A DNA stretch of 64,000 nucleotides from Citrus sinensis (Eukaryota > Streptophyta > Magnoliopsida > Sapindales > Rutaceae): assembly GCF_022201045.2 (NCBI RefSeq), contig NC_068560.1:9022001-9086000 (forward strand). Direction: 5' to 3'. Of this stretch, positions 47,213 through 59,272 are shown piece by piece. The number at the start of each line of letters is the position of its first letter. Position 1 is the stretch's first letter. A program made the translations under genes and the position numbers. The notes below the pieces were generated by a model, which was not told where the DNA came from, did no database searches, and worked only from the letters and a program-made list of their open reading frames with translations.

Positions 47213-48262
47213 TAATAATTGTGTGGCAAACCTAGAATATACCCTTCAGACAATTAACTTTTAATTATGCCAAACGAAAATAGACATGGAAATTTTAAAG
47301 AAATAAAACTCTAAATAAATAAATAAACAAAGATTTTCTTATTCGAAATGTCCCATGACCTTCAACTAATTATGCACTTGAATATAATTACCAGCTATGT
47401 AAGCTTAAGTTTATTTGCCCTTCATACTTAAGGTTTTTTTTTTCCTTAATTTTTTAAGTGGTAAGGTAGGTTTTCAATGCCTCAAATTTTATTTACAGTT
47501 TAACTTATAAAACCACTTGCTTCAAATCCTACTCACACGAAGGTTGGGGAAAATATTTTGTTTTTTCAATCATGTACTTCGTTATTGATTAACTACATGA
47601 TCGTTACGTGATTGATTTGAACTCCCATCTTGGAGTCTTTTGGGTTTTTGCCATTATTGAACTGGTACGTAGGCCGCCGCTTGATGCGCGCCGCAATTTG
47701 ATAGTTTGGCTTTACTTGCAACATGCAGTGAATTAGACAGAAGATTCACGTTGACAGGGACCTTTGTGCAATTATACGAGTCCATCAACATAACTCGAGC
47801 CCAAAAGTTGATCCACGATTGAAACAAGTTCACAAAAAATAGTCTTTCATGAGTTCGGCATAGCACCGGATCCGTCATTGCTAGTATGACCGTGTGAAAT
47901 AGCCTGTACTCCATGGAATGGTATTTGTACTCGTCGGGCCAAAATGGTAGTTCTTTAGTAAAAGTTCATTATTCTTTTTTGCATGTGTTGGGTGACGGCG
48001 TCAATTATGAGATAATTCTAAATCATGCAAATGAGAGTTGACCATTCGCTACGACCATAAAGTTGTTTAAGTGGTCAAATCTCTCGTATAAGTTGTTTTG
48101 CATGATATCTCTGACCTTTTACCATGACGTATTCAATCTTCAATGCATGGCAAACAATTGAAGATCATTACTTCAAATTCTAATGTTTGAAAATTTAGGC
48201 TTCTATTCTTTTTTTAATTTCTTTTTCTTGTTTCTTTAACCTTCAATTTGTGGGTCTTCTAA

Positions 48263-48789
48263 GAGGGTGTTTCCCACTCCTCGTTACATGAGGTTGCACT
48301 GTTATATTTGGCTGCAGTAAGTTGTTGCATTAGGGTTTTTTTTTTTTTTTAATTTATTCTAATAATAAATAAATATAAATTTTCAATTTAAAATAGTATC
48401 ATATAAATATTAATTTTTATTTTCTTTTATTTTTACGGTATAATTAATAATATAAATTAATAATTTATTATTAATAATATTGTATTATTATTATATTCAA
48501 AATATAATTGAATAATCTATTATTTAATTATATTATAATAATTAATATATAAAAATTAATTATTTTTAAAGAATTTAATATAACTAATAATAAATTTTAA
48601 AAATAAATAAATTTGAATAATATTAATTTAAATTAATACTGCTATAAATAATGATATAAAATACTATTACATATAATACAGTACATATTGCACCAAATAT
48701 GATATAGCATTACAGCTTAGTACACCTTAATGCAATATATCGTAAAGCAATACAGCTAAACAATATAATACGGTGTGTCAAACGCAGCC
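48263..48789. mobile_element. PIF/Harbinger-like MITE (527 bp)
   Basis: Bounded by TAA at 48260-48262 and 48790-48792. The ends GAGGGTGTTTCCCAC and the complement of GTGTGTCAAACGCAGCC are an imperfect inverted pair. The middle is almost pure A/T. Confidence 0.75.
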
Positions 48790-48959
48790 TAAGTGGAAAA
48801 ATAAAAAATCACTCGAAAATAGACAATATTATTATCATTGTGTTGAAATTACTAAAGAATATTAGATTTTTTTTTTTTCCAAATGTTTGGTTCCTTATCA
48901 ATTTTCTTTTACCAACAAGAAGGAAGTTACAATAACTTAATTTCACAGTTCCAAAATAG

Positions 48960-50350
48960 CCTGACTATTTTAAAAAGAAAAATTATCCACCAACCATCTT
49001 TTTCTTTCAACTTTTTAAAAAATAAACATATATATATATATATATACATATTTTGCTTAATTCCACTTGAACTTATATTTTCTTACACCCATTCACTTCT
49101 GTCTGCATGCTGTTAGGAGAACTAATAGAAAATTGGACAAATAACTATATTTGCTCCAAATGTAAAATTACAGTTTTGCCCTAAATAAATGAAAAAAAAA
49201 ATAGAGAAGTTGTGGCTGGCCAAAACCTAATCCCAAACTCAATCCAGTAATTGAAGAAATCGCGACTAGCTGTAGGAGCTCGATAACGGATAGTAGATCT
49301 TTGAGGCTCGAGCCGCTGGCAGCACGACCATTAATTGAGATCGAGCTACTGGTGGTAGAAAAAGGGATGGAGATCGGTGAGAGGTTGGGGTACATAGTGG
49401 AGAAGGGAAAGAGATATGCTGTTGGACTAGGGAATCTAGGGAAAATGGTGTTGCTTGTTGACGTTTCAATGGAGATTGCTACTGAAATGCTTATGGTGGA
49501 GTGAAAGTGGTGGATAATAATGGCTGTAGTGGCACGCTGTCGGAGTTTGAGGAGGGTGATTGGGAGGAGTTGCAAATAGGGTTTGGGGATATTATTCTTT
49601 CTTGGCATAATAATGATGTGATGTAATGTGAAGAAAATGGTGGTGTCAATCTAATTGCTAATTGCAAATAAAGGTATGAACATTGACTTCATTACATACA
49701 ACAAAACAAAAATACAGGTCTATTCTAGGGAAAACAAAGAAATTAGGTGAGTTTGAACATCTCCACATTGTTTATTCTTCAAATTAAAACAATGATTGAT
49801 TAAATTATGATGATTATCAATGACATCTTCACCCTTGGTCTTTCTTGCAGCTGCCCTTATTTTACACTACTACTCCTTATAAATCCGATCTCTTCGCAGA
49901 ACTCTTTGGAGAGGTGAAGGCACTCAAGGTAATCCTCACGAAGGATAGAAAAACCCTTCGGCTCTCTACAGTGCAACATTCATTCGTTGAAGCCAATCCA
50001 GAAATCATAGCACCTCCCTTTGTTGCCGTTGATTCCCCATCCTGATGCCATTTACTTTCTTCGATCTCTATTGATGATTGACTAATTATGAAATAAAGAA
50101 TTTAATTGTGCTGAAACAAAGCATTTTGAGAGGTAGGAAGAAGCTAAAAAACTATGTGAATTTTTTTTTTCTTTTAGGGCAGGGTCAATTGATAATTTTA
50201 TCCTTATGACATCAATAAGGTTTGAACAACATGAAAACAGAAGTAGATGAGCGTAAGAAAATGTAATTTTAGGTGAAACTCAGCAAAAAAAGAAAAGATA
50301 TTTATATTTTAAAAAAAGCATGTGGTCAGTAGATAAATTTTCTTTTAAAG
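48960..50350. mobile_element. Possible long-TIR (Mutator-like) element
   Basis: Sequence at about 48960-49195 is related to the reverse complement of about 50160-50350: TATTTTCTTACACCCATTCACTTCTG against TACATTTTCTTACGCTCATCTACTTCTG-like text, and TTTTGCCCTAAATAAATG against CTGCCCTAAAAGAAAAAA. The core (49200-50150) is less AT-rich and includes open frames at 49168-49608 (minus) and 49845-50045 (plus, after a TTGCAG acceptor-like site). I do not recognise a protein in it. The element ends and target duplication are not determined. Confidence 0.45.
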
Positions 50351-50487
50351 AATTCATTAACTTTTTGTTCATTTATTGTGTGCCCAAAAAAGATAATATC
50401 TATTCAATTGTTAGGCCAAGGTTATTATAATCGGTAAAAATATCAATTCATAATGCGATATATAGATGAATATGTTTATTATATGTA

Positions 50488-51050
50488 TAGGATGGGTAAA
50501 AAAGTTAGGGCCAGCTTGACCTAGGCTTGCAAGTTTTGGGTTAGCCTTTCAAATGAGGGTCTAAACAAGAGATTAAGAAAAAATGCCCGAGTCAAGACTA
50601 GTTACCCTCTATTTAAGAAAAAAAAATTGTTTAGAATAATAAATTGAAATTTAAAAAATAGAAAAATAAATAAATAAAAACTCAAATCTCTAATTCATAA
50701 ATCAGTCATGATTCAGAAAATTTAAAATTATAATACTAAACTCTCTCTAAGTGTTAATTAATTAAAAGGGTGTTTGAATTAAATAAAAAAATTAAATTAA
50801 ATCTCTAAACTTTTATTTATTTCATTATATTTATTTATTATTTTTATTTTAAAATATTTATTTTCTTTAATTTATTATTAATTATAACACCTTGTTAATT
50901 ACTAATTCATTTTAGGTTTATAAACAATAAAAAAAAAAAGTCCAAACTCGGCACGAGTTCAGCCCAAGCCTAGTCCTTATGCTTCTCCTAAAATGGATTT
51001 GAGCCTATATTTAGAAAAGCTCAGCCCAAACTCTCATTTTACTATCCGTA
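50488..51050. mobile_element. Non-autonomous hAT element 5 (563 bp)
   Basis: The ends TAGGATGGGTAAAAAAGTTA and CATTTTACTATCCGTA are inverted relatives. The flanks TATATGTA (50480-50487) and GACATGTA (51051-51058) match at 6 of 8 bases. Subterminal words are CTTGACCTAGGCTTGC and AGCCCAAGCCTAG. The AT-rich core is related to the core of the element at 33731-34193. Confidence 0.65.
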
Positions 51051-51451
51051 GACATGTATAATTTTGTTTTATTTTGTTTCAAATGGCCTCACAAAAACTT
51101 TATGAACTCCGCAAAGAAGAATGTAATTTATAAATATGTACATAGGAAGCGAGTGAATTTTTGAAGGAAGTGACAGAAACAATAAGTTTTTTATCTCGGG
51201 CTAGATGCAGAGAATAGGGAAAGTGATTAATTAAACAAATACCATCCCAATGTACCCAATGCGACTTCTCATATCTTTTTAAAAAAATTAGACTAGAAGC
51301 ATGTGGTGTGACCAAGCAACTTGCTATCACCAACACCTATTCACAAAATAAAAAAAAAAAAGTGTACCACTAAAGTTCTCTGATCATTTTCTGATCAGAT
51401 CTTCATCTCCGAACTCTCACTCTCTCTGTACTTCAAAGCTCTCCAAAATCG

Positions 51452-52375
51452 ATGGAAGCCCCTTATCCAACAACACCCATATCTCCATCGACAACCCGCA
51501 TCGGCTGGATCGGCATAGGCCTCATGGGCTCCCCCATGGCCTCCCGCCTGCTCGCCGCCGGCTACTTTCTCACCGTCTTCGCTCGCAACCCATCGAAGGC
51601 CCTTCACCTCCAATCCCAAGGCGCCTTCCTCGCCACCTCCCCGCAACACCTTGCTCAATCCTGTGACGTCGTTTTCACCATCATTGGCGGGCCCCCGGAC
51701 GTCCGGTCCGTCGTCATCGGTCCCACCGGCGTCCTCTCCGGGCTAAACCCGGGAGGTGTCACTGTCGACATGACGACCAGCAGCCCCAGCCTCGCACGTG
51801 AAATATCAAACGCGGCGGGTGGGAAACTCTGCTGGGCCGTCGACGCGCCGGTTTCAGGAGCTGACGCCGGGGCACGAGAAGGCAAGCTTGCTATAATGGC
51901 CGGCGGGGACAGCCGCATTGTTGAATGGCTGTTGCCGTTGTTTGAGGTAATGGGCAAATGCACGTACGTTGGAGGAGCCGGATGCGGGCAGAGCTGCAAG
52001 ATAGGGAATCAGATAGTGGGGAGTGCGAACTTGGTTGGGCTGAGCGAAGCTCTGACGTTCGCGGGGCGGGCCGGGCTGGACCTTGGCAAGGTTCTGGCGG
52101 GCTTGAAAGGCGGACCGGCGGTGAATAAGATAATGGAGCTGTTCGGGGAGAAGATGATTGAGAGAGACTTTAGGCCCGGTGGGTTTGCGGAGTATTTGGT
52201 GAAGGATTTTGGGATTGGCTTGAACTTCGTGGAAGAAGATGAAGGTGAAGTGGTGGCTTTGCCTGGAGCTGCATTGTGTAAGCAGCTGTTTATCGGCATG
52301 ATTGCTAATGGGGATGCCAAGCTTGGCCTTCAAGGTGTCATTACTGTTATAGAAAGGCTCAATGGCATTAATTAG
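51452..52375 (+). CDS. 3-hydroxyisobutyrate dehydrogenase-like protein, copy 1
   Basis: Intronless gene, 307 aa, of the beta-hydroxyacid dehydrogenase family (NAD(P)-dependent oxidation or reduction of 3-hydroxy acids or related aldehydes). The Rossmann motif is G21-I-G23-L-M-G26 (RIGWIGIGLMGSPMASRLL). The substrate-binding loop is DAPVSGADAGAREGKLA (131-147). The catalytic lysine is Lys183, followed by Asn186 in GCGQSCKIGNQ. The C-terminal helical domain includes FRPGGFAEYLVKDF. It resembles the plant HIBADH-like proteins without an obvious mitochondrial presequence, so a cytosolic place is likely. A GC-rich 5' half stands out from AT-rich surroundings. All key residues are present; the exact substrate cannot be read from sequence. 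Confidence 0.95.
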   Translation: MEAPYPTTPISPSTTRIGWIGIGLMGSPMASRLLAAGYFLTVFARNPSKALHLQSQGAFLATSPQHLAQSCDVVFTIIGGPPDVRSVVIGPTGVLSGLNPGGVTVDMTTSSPSLAREISNAAGGKLCWAVDAPVSGADAGAREGKLAIMAGGDSRIVEWLLPLFEVMGKCTYVGGAGCGQSCKIGNQIVGSANLVGLSEALTFAGRAGLDLGKVLAGLKGGPAVNKIMELFGEKMIERDFRPGGFAEYLVKDFGIGLNFVEEDEGEVVALPGAALCKQLFIGMIANGDAKLGLQGVITVIERLNGIN

Positions 52376-53555
52376 CAATAATTAGAAACAATTAAGATGA
52401 CTATGATGATGAGGAGGAGCTTTGTTAGTTTCTTTAGCACTTTTGTTTCCCTTCAAGTTTCTTATTCAGTCTTCTTTTTTTCCAATTCTTTCAAGTGGGG
52501 GATTTTTGGGAAGGCGGTGGAATTAATTTAATTTAGTTTTTGAGGTAACACCATCGATTTCTATACACGCAATCATATTCTATAAAGTAAATAACGGGAA
52601 AAAATCATTCTCATCCATACCGTTTCATGCAATAGCTTATTTTATCTTTACCTTTTAAATAATAGTCTAAAACATCGTTAATTCAGCATTAGTTGAATAT
52701 CATTTGTTAGTAATTGATTAAAGGTAAAAAAAAAAATTTCATCAAAGAGAAAATTGGAAAAATAAATAAAAATTAATATATAAATAAAAATAATTTTATC
52801 TAATTTCACTAAACACAAAATACTGAAAAAGATGAAAAACTTATATTTCAAGCTTTTCTTTTTTCACTTCTTTATATTTTTGCGGCATGAAAACCCTGTA
52901 AACCCTAGATCTAAGTACTAAAAATATCACAATTTTTTATTTATATAAGTATACTATCTAATTACACTGTAAAATGACTTGAATTGAATTGAAGATAAAG
53001 AAGATATTTAGTACATGCACATAAAAATTGATGGTATTTTTGAGTTTTTCTTCTAATGATTTAAAGATATTGTGTTAATTACAGTTTGTTCCTTATGACA
53101 ATTATTCAATGACTATATCAAACTATATCATCGTTGATTTTATTTAAGAAAAAGTTAATGAATTTTGTATACTTTGTAGTGTTATTTAATTGTGTAAAAC
53201 AATTATTTTAATATAGTTTATATCACTTTAATGAAAAATCATATTTTGCCCTTAATGAATTACTAGTTAACGGTTTTACACTAACGGTGAGTTAAAGAAA
53301 GAATATTTTAAATTATTATTTAAAAAATAAAGATAAAATAAGTTATTACATTAAACTCTCCGGATGAAAAGTACATTTTCCCGTAAATAACAGTGCACAC
53401 ATGACTAATAAACTATTTAAAATATAATTTTAAAAATTTACATAGAAATATATAAGATCACTTTTTTTAATGAGTGAAGATCAAAATTTATGAAGTCTCT
53501 ACATGAAATCCAATTAACTCATAACCGTTGATTAGATTAACACCGAATCAAACGG
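52376..53555. other. Spacer between the tandem dehydrogenase genes
   Basis: 1.2 kb of AT-rich DNA containing the terminator of copy 1 and the promoter of copy 2. No other gene seen. Confidence 0.6.
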
Positions 53556-53563
53556 TATAAATT
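53556..53563 (+). promoter_or_regulatory. TATA box of dehydrogenase copy 2
   Basis: TATAAATT lies 26 bp before an upstream in-frame ATG (53582) and 113 bp before the ATG at 53669. A start of transcription about 30 bp downstream would fall at or after 53582, which favours the later ATG. Confidence 0.5.
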
Positions 53564-53668
53564 TTCCTAACGTGGATTCCCATGAGTTATGGTGCACGCC
53601 CTCACAAGCTCACTTCATTTTTCACTCCCCAAAGTCCATCTTCTCTCTCACTCATCAACTCTGCAAAT

Positions 53669-54589
53669 ATGGAAACTCCTTATCCAAAGCCCATTACTCC
53701 CAGCAAGACCCGCATCGGCTGGATCGGGATCGGCGTAATGGGCAACGCCATGGCTTCCCGCCTTCTCTCCGCCGGCTACTCCGTCACCGTCTACGCTCGC
53801 ACCTCATCAAAAGCCCTTCAGCTCCAATCACAAGGCGCCACTCTCGCCGCTTCACCGTTCGACGTCGCCAAATCAAGCGGCGTTGTCTTCTCCATGGTGG
53901 GCACCCCACAAGACGTTCGATCAATTGCCCTCGATCCCGACGGCATCGTTTCTGGCCTCAACCCCGGCGCCGTCTACGTTGACACCACGAGCAGTCACCC
54001 TGCCCTCGCGCGGGAAATATTCAAAGTCGCAAGAGAGAAAGATTGCTGGGCTGTTGACGCACCCGTATCCGGAGGCGACATTGGCGCCCGAGATGGGAAA
54101 TTAGCTATATTTGCTGCTGGTGATAGTGCTGTTGTGCAGTGGCTGACTCCGTTGTTTGAGGTTCTGGGGAAGCCTACGTTTATGGGCGAGGCGGGTTGTG
54201 GGCAAAGCTGTAAAATTGCGAATCAGATTGTGGTGGGAGCAAACTTGTTGGGACTGAGTGAAGGTTTGGTGTTTGCTGATAAAGCGGGGTTGGATGTGAG
54301 AAAATGGATGGATGCTATAAAGGGAGGTGCAGCGGGATCAATGGCCATGGAGTTGTATGGGGAGAGAATGATAAAGAAGGACTTTAGGCCTGGCGGGTTT
54401 GCTGAGTATATGGTGAAGGACATGGGAATGGGTGTTGATGTTGTTGAGGAAAGTGAGGATGAGAGAGTGGTTGTGTTGCCCGGTGCTGCATTGGGCAAAC
54501 AGTTGTTTTCGGCTATGGTGGCTAATGGTGATGGCAAGTTGGGCACACAAGGGCTTGTATCTGTTATTGAGAGGATCAATGGTAAGTAA
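53669..54589 (+). CDS. 3-hydroxyisobutyrate dehydrogenase-like protein, copy 2
   Basis: Intronless, 306 aa from METPYPKP. It is a tandem paralogue of the upstream gene in the same orientation and aligns along its whole length. The cofactor motif is G20-I-G22-V-M-G25, the substrate loop DAPVSGGDIGARDGKLA, and the catalytic Lys182 lies in GCGQSCKIANQ. The frame stays open 29 codons further upstream to an ATG at 53582, which would add a Ser-rich stretch (SFFTPQSPSSLSLINSAN) resembling a weak targeting peptide. I chose 53669 because it aligns with copy 1 and because the TATA box lies too near 53582. The two proteins differ at many positions (for example the VEEDEGEV against VEESEDERV stretch), so the duplication is not recent. 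Confidence 0.94.
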   Translation: METPYPKPITPSKTRIGWIGIGVMGNAMASRLLSAGYSVTVYARTSSKALQLQSQGATLAASPFDVAKSSGVVFSMVGTPQDVRSIALDPDGIVSGLNPGAVYVDTTSSHPALAREIFKVAREKDCWAVDAPVSGGDIGARDGKLAIFAAGDSAVVQWLTPLFEVLGKPTFMGEAGCGQSCKIANQIVVGANLLGLSEGLVFADKAGLDVRKWMDAIKGGAAGSMAMELYGERMIKKDFRPGGFAEYMVKDMGMGVDVVEESEDERVVVLPGAALGKQLFSAMVANGDGKLGTQGLVSVIERINGK

Positions 54590-56080
54590 GTTCTTATTTT
54601 TGATTGTGTAAATATATATTGAATCTTGGATGTGACTTGAGCTACCTTAAGCTTGATTTACAAGTATTTCAGTGGTGTTATGTATAGACTGTGTGGATAT
54701 ATGTATATTGGAGTAAAATGATGTATTAGGCATATTCATGGGCTAGCCCTTGGATGGAGGGGGTTCAGTAATTATTGTGCATATACACATTTGTAAAATC
54801 AAAAGCATTGAGAAGCAGAACAGAGCTTGATATTTTGAGAGAATTTCATTTATAAGTTTTCTATTCTGGTTTCTCGAAGTTTTATCATGTGACTTTGAGT
54901 CTTTGACCACAATGCATGTTTTCCATACTATGGGCTTCTTTGTTAAGATCATAGCTGTTGAGCAATATACCATGATTTGAGTTTTTTGAATCATTGGGGT
55001 TACCATAACTTATGTTCCAAGGAATGGGGTATTCCTTCAATTGTTAGACCTTCGGGTTTTGCTGAAGTTTTGGGGTAAACTTAAAATGTCCTTTGGCATT
55101 TCCAATGACATATAGTCCCCACCCAAATCAGAAAATGCTGATAGATTCTTCCGAATTTTCACTAGTTTCATGACTCCTCCATAACTTATAATTATCTAAC
55201 AAAATTTTCTTGTATTTTAACTGAATTTTTGCAGCTTGATAAGCTTCCACATGTATGTTCAAGGCCTGTTTTGGTATTTTTTTTATTATTAATTGCTTGT
55301 TGAAATATTTATTAAGGCAAGTTCTTTCTTCATTTTGATACCTTCAAAATATTTTTCCCTTCCTCTATAAATTGTAAACATTATCAAAGTCAATATGCAT
55401 GTGAAATATCAACAAGATCTCATTCGTGGAGTTGGTTTGCCTCTGCAATCAATTATTTTGATCCCTTCATGTTTTTGTGATTCAAAATCATAAACATATA
55501 ATATGCGTGATTTTAGTATGAGTTTGGCATTCCTCACGTTGCAAATGATACTATTAGTTTATAAATGTTGACTCAAAAATATGGTCAAGTTAATGGAAAC
55601 CGAATATGCAAAACGTAAATATAATTGACTGATAATTGGTGTGGTTCAGCTTCTGGCCGAAGGCCCATAAATATATTTAAAGCAAATTCATAGTGGAAAA
55701 AGGATTGAAAATGATAGTTTTTAAGTAAAATTTCCTTAGGTTTGTAGTTATTTCCCTCTGCTTTGCAGAGACTTACTATTGGTAGTAGCTTGCTCTTCGG
55801 AAGGACTCGAGTCAGATTCTAATGAGCTGACTTTACTTAGAACATAGTAGGATTTGAATGGAACCACACTTGTTGGTTTTATGTCAATCTTAAACTATCT
55901 GTTATTCCTTTTTCTAGTTGGATCTACTGGATGTATTTGTCTACGTTTAGAAACTCTCTTTGGGCTACTCTACATAACACATAAGTAAGTGATAAATTTT
56001 CCAAATGAGGAACTTGTAAGTTGAAAAGTAACATAGTAGGCGTTATTGTGTATGTGTTAGGATAGGCATCATCGTGCCAA
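54590..56080. other. Gene-free downstream region
   Basis: 3' flank of the second dehydrogenase, T-rich. No coding or RNA feature that I can support. Confidence 0.55.
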
Positions 56081-56099
56081 TCATTATGTCGATTTCAAA

Positions 56100-57200
56100 G
56101 GAACTGTGCGTATGACAAAGGAACTGGCAGCTAGGTCAAAACAACTATTATATCAGAGCAACTTTTTTTCCCCCTTGTTTTGATTCTATCAGGTAGGTGT
56201 CAAAGCAGCAACTTTGTTTCTTTTCTTACTTTGACTCTGTAGGGTAATTGTCAGAGCAGAAATCTTTGTCGTTTTCCTGCTCTTAACTCCATTGGTTAGT
56301 GGTTAGAGCATGGGTTTTGCCTCTTTGAAGAGTAGAGTTTTTGTTTGCTACTTTAACAATGCAGGGTAGGTGTTCGAAGTATTAAATGATAGTTTTTCTA
56401 CTACTCTATTGTATACTCTGCCCTTGTAGGCTAATATGTTATGTAACTGAATATAGTTATTTTACTATTTCTAGTATGGAAGTCTTTTTAGAACACTTTT
56501 TGAGATGACTATTAGAATGATCTTGAGATAGCAGCTTCTTTATTCATACAATATACCAAATTCTATCAATTGATTTCAGGCCTGGCTACCTTTCATTTGT
56601 TATAAGGTATAACCAGTCAAATATCAGTAATTGGAGGTGAATTAGGTGGCCCGGTTACTTATTTTGACCTGGCTGTACCTTACAGCAAATGTGAGGTAGC
56701 AAAACCCTTGATTTCAATGCCAAGCAATCTTCATCCTTCTTATCTCGTGGTTGCAACATGAAAAGAACAACATTCCTGGTTTCACACCCATTGCTTGGAG
56801 TTAGTTTAGGGAGAGGGTTTAAAAAATAAAAAAGAACAATTTCTGCTCAGACACTTATTATATAGAGTTAAGAGAACGAAAGGAGGCAACTTCTATTCTT
56901 GACTCTACTATGCAAAGAAAAGAACAACATTGTTCGTTTGACACCTAGTGCTAAGACTCATTTTAGGGGTGGTGGTTTGGGGGTGGTTTTAGGGTGGACA
57001 GTTTTTGCTCTGACACTTTTTAAGTTGAGCAGGAAAGGAGGCAAATTTCTATTCTGACTCTACTATGCAGATTTAGGGTGGGAAAAGAGCTAGGCTCGTA
57101 ACTTACATCTACCTCGAAGAATCAGAGCAAGAAAAGAGACAACTCTTGCTCTAACACCTATCCCATAGAGACGGTGCCCCAAAAAAAAAAAATTGGGATC
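56100..57200. repeat. Palindromic block of degenerate minirepeats
   Basis: The left half (about 56100-56635) carries several degenerate copies of a unit like GACTCTGTAGGGTAATTGTC followed by AGAGCAGAAATCTTTG. The right half (about 56650-57200) carries the same units in inverse orientation (GCAACTTCTATTCTTGACTC, TTTCTGCTCAGACAC). At the centre, GGCTACCTTTCATTTG...AAGGTATAACCAG faces CTGGCTGTACCTTACAGCAA. The limits are approximate, and no TIR or target duplication was found. Confidence 0.6.
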
Positions 57201-57899
57201 ATCTTTGACATGTGAATAGTTGTGCTATAATTGTTATACGTATAGTTTTTTGAGATATGTGAAGTGATATGCATAATGGCTTACGAGGTTATGAATTTCT
57301 CTCTTGGAGAACATATAACTTGTTTTAGCTTCGTAAAAGTTCTAAAGTAGATAACTGCATTTAGTAGGCTCAACAAGTATTTGGCTAACTAAAATAGGAG
57401 TGTTGATGCAGAATTCTAGTCAATTAGAGAATTAATTTAGGTGGGGGCGATAAATAAACACAGACGATTAATGTGGTTTGGCCCTTTGCCTATGTCCACG
57501 GATAGAGAAAATAAATCTTTTATTAAGATCGCAATTACCATTAAATTCTCATTCTTTTTGTTTCTTTTTTCGGTGCTTGTTCCCTATATTAAGAGACTTT
57601 TTTTTTCTTATAAAAAAAAGACTTTTTTTTATAGCTCTCTACAGACAATTTATTTTAACTGAAATTCATCTTAATTCTCCTCTATCCTTTAGGAATTGAA
57701 TTACAAGATATTATTTATCTTCCTACTGATTCTATTTGTGTTATGCCTCATTTATTTTACTTTTAGATCGAGTAATATCCTTCAATTGTTGAATTTTATT
57801 TAACTGGGCTTAATACGACAATATCTCCTCTATTTAGACTTGCCCTTTTGCGTGGTCCATGGTTTTAATCCCTATGGGCTTATAGTGCACGACTTATTT

Positions 57900-58110
57900 T
57901 GTTATCTCCTACTCTTGAGGTGCATGAATTATGGTCCCCACACTTGGTGGAGCACGGTCTTTGTTCCCTGCTCTTGGGAGCATGGCTCCTGCTCTCCATT
58001 TGGGGGGGGGGGGGGGGGGGGGGGGGGGGCGGGGCTATTAGTCCTCATTCTTGGGGGGCATGGTTTCTGCTCTCCACTCTTGGGGAGTATAACTCTTGAT
58101 TTCCATGCTT
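57900..58110. repeat. Minisatellite in the left foldback arm
   Basis: Degenerate units of about 40 bp built around CTCCTGCTCTCCACTCTTGG and GGAGCATGG. The reverse complements of these units occur at 59520-59660 and 60100-60510. Confidence 0.7.
58002..58029 (+). repeat. 28-base poly-G tract
   Basis: Uninterrupted G run within the minisatellite, followed by CGGGGC. Similar length to the tract at 17253-17281. Confidence 0.85.
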
Positions 58111-58195
58111 ACGGAGCATGATTTTTCAACTTCGCTATTCTCGCACACTCTTTTGTTAACTTTTTACATATTTTGTAAAATAATTACTCCCTATC

Positions 58196-58553
58196 TCTTA
58201 GTTTCTAGTTCCACCGAAATTAGAAGCATAAAAGCTTAGGTCGTTTTTCTCACCATACCTTTTTATAAACCATCTTTTACACCATTTATTGACATCGTTA
58301 AGTTTCTATCTCTTTGGATTTCACTTTCCCTAGTGAGTGTTGTCTCTCTCTTTCTATCTCTTTAGATTTTTTTTAAGAATTGCTCCCTATCTCTTAGTTT
58401 CTAGTTCCACCGAAATTAGAAGCATAAAAGCTTAGGTTGTTTTTCTCTCCATACCTTTTTTATAAACCATCTTTTACACCATTTATTGATATCGTTAAGT
58501 TTCTATCTCTTTGGATTTCACCCCTAGTGAGTGTCGTCTCTCCCTTTATTTTT
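58196..58553. repeat. Tandem duplication, about 187 bp
   Basis: The block starting TCCCTATCTCTTAGTTTCTA occurs near 58189 and again near 58384. The copies share AAGCATAAAAGCTTAGGT and CCATCTTTTACACCATTTAT, and are nearly identical. Confidence 0.85.
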
Positions 58554-58567
58554 TTTTAGAATTTTCA

Positions 58568-58738
58568 ATGTCTTTAAATTCCGAGAATAGTTCTAACTCT
58601 TTCTACCATGACTGTTTTGATGATGATGATGATCATTATCCTCTATCAATCAACCAACCATGTCGTGTTATAAATTTTACTCCCACATCATTCATCTCCG
58701 ATAAAGAAGAAAACTTAGTCCAAGTTCGGACATAATAT
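58568..58738 (+). pseudogene. Short ORF in left foldback arm
   Basis: ATG at 58568 opens MSLNSENSSNSFYHDCFDDD and continues to a stop near 58735. It is an ORF start shared with the opposite arm and is truncated at the palindrome centre. The family is not recognised. Confidence 0.45.
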
Positions 58739-58987
58739 CAGCCCTTAAAAGAGGAGTTTTTACCATATGAAAGGCTCATTAATCGGTAAACTCGTTGAAA
58801 TTGACTAAATGTGGGGTCAGGGAAACCTCTTAATTTCTATGCAACGTACATGCCAATCGTGGCACACCAAACATTGGGGCAAATATGTGCCAGAGCATAG
58901 TTAGGATAGATAAGAATGTACATAAAAAAAAAGATGTAATGGTAACTCAACACCATATTGGAAAAAGTCAGGGTGAAAAGCGACAAC

Positions 58988-59272
58988 TTAAGGATGGGGT
59001 TGATTGACAAGTACACCAATTTGTTCTTTTCTAAGTTCAATTGAACTTGGAATCTTATATTTGACTATAAGGGATGAGATAAATTTTTCAGCTATCTTAT
59101 TTTCTATTTTATTGATGTACCAGTCAGAGTTGGATTGAAAGTTGGTTTGGTTATCAAGGATAAATGATGCGAGAGTAAAATTTACAACAGGAGGTGATTG
59201 GTCGATTAATATAGGATCATCAACAAAGTAGTCATGGTAGGAGTTAGAACTATTCTTAAAATTTGAAGACAT
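58988..59272 (-). pseudogene. Short ORF in right foldback arm
   Basis: A minus-strand ORF of 94 aa begins MSSNFKNSSNSYHDYFVDD, clearly the counterpart of the ORF at 58568. It extends further, ending KIPSSIELRKEQIGVLVNQP. That tail recalls N-terminal segments of plant transposon-associated proteins, but I cannot name a domain. Confidence 0.45.

Noticed and set aside
47654..47914. 86-aa minus-strand ORF
   Set aside because: No motif or context; length is within chance expectation.
53582..53668. Upstream ATG of dehydrogenase copy 2 as the real start
   Set aside because: A TATA box only 26 bp upstream makes it unlikely to be in the mRNA, and copy 1 starts at the equivalent of 53669.
57840..58121. 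Glycine-rich ORFs near 58000
   Set aside because: Again the product of a poly-G tract inside a minisatellite.
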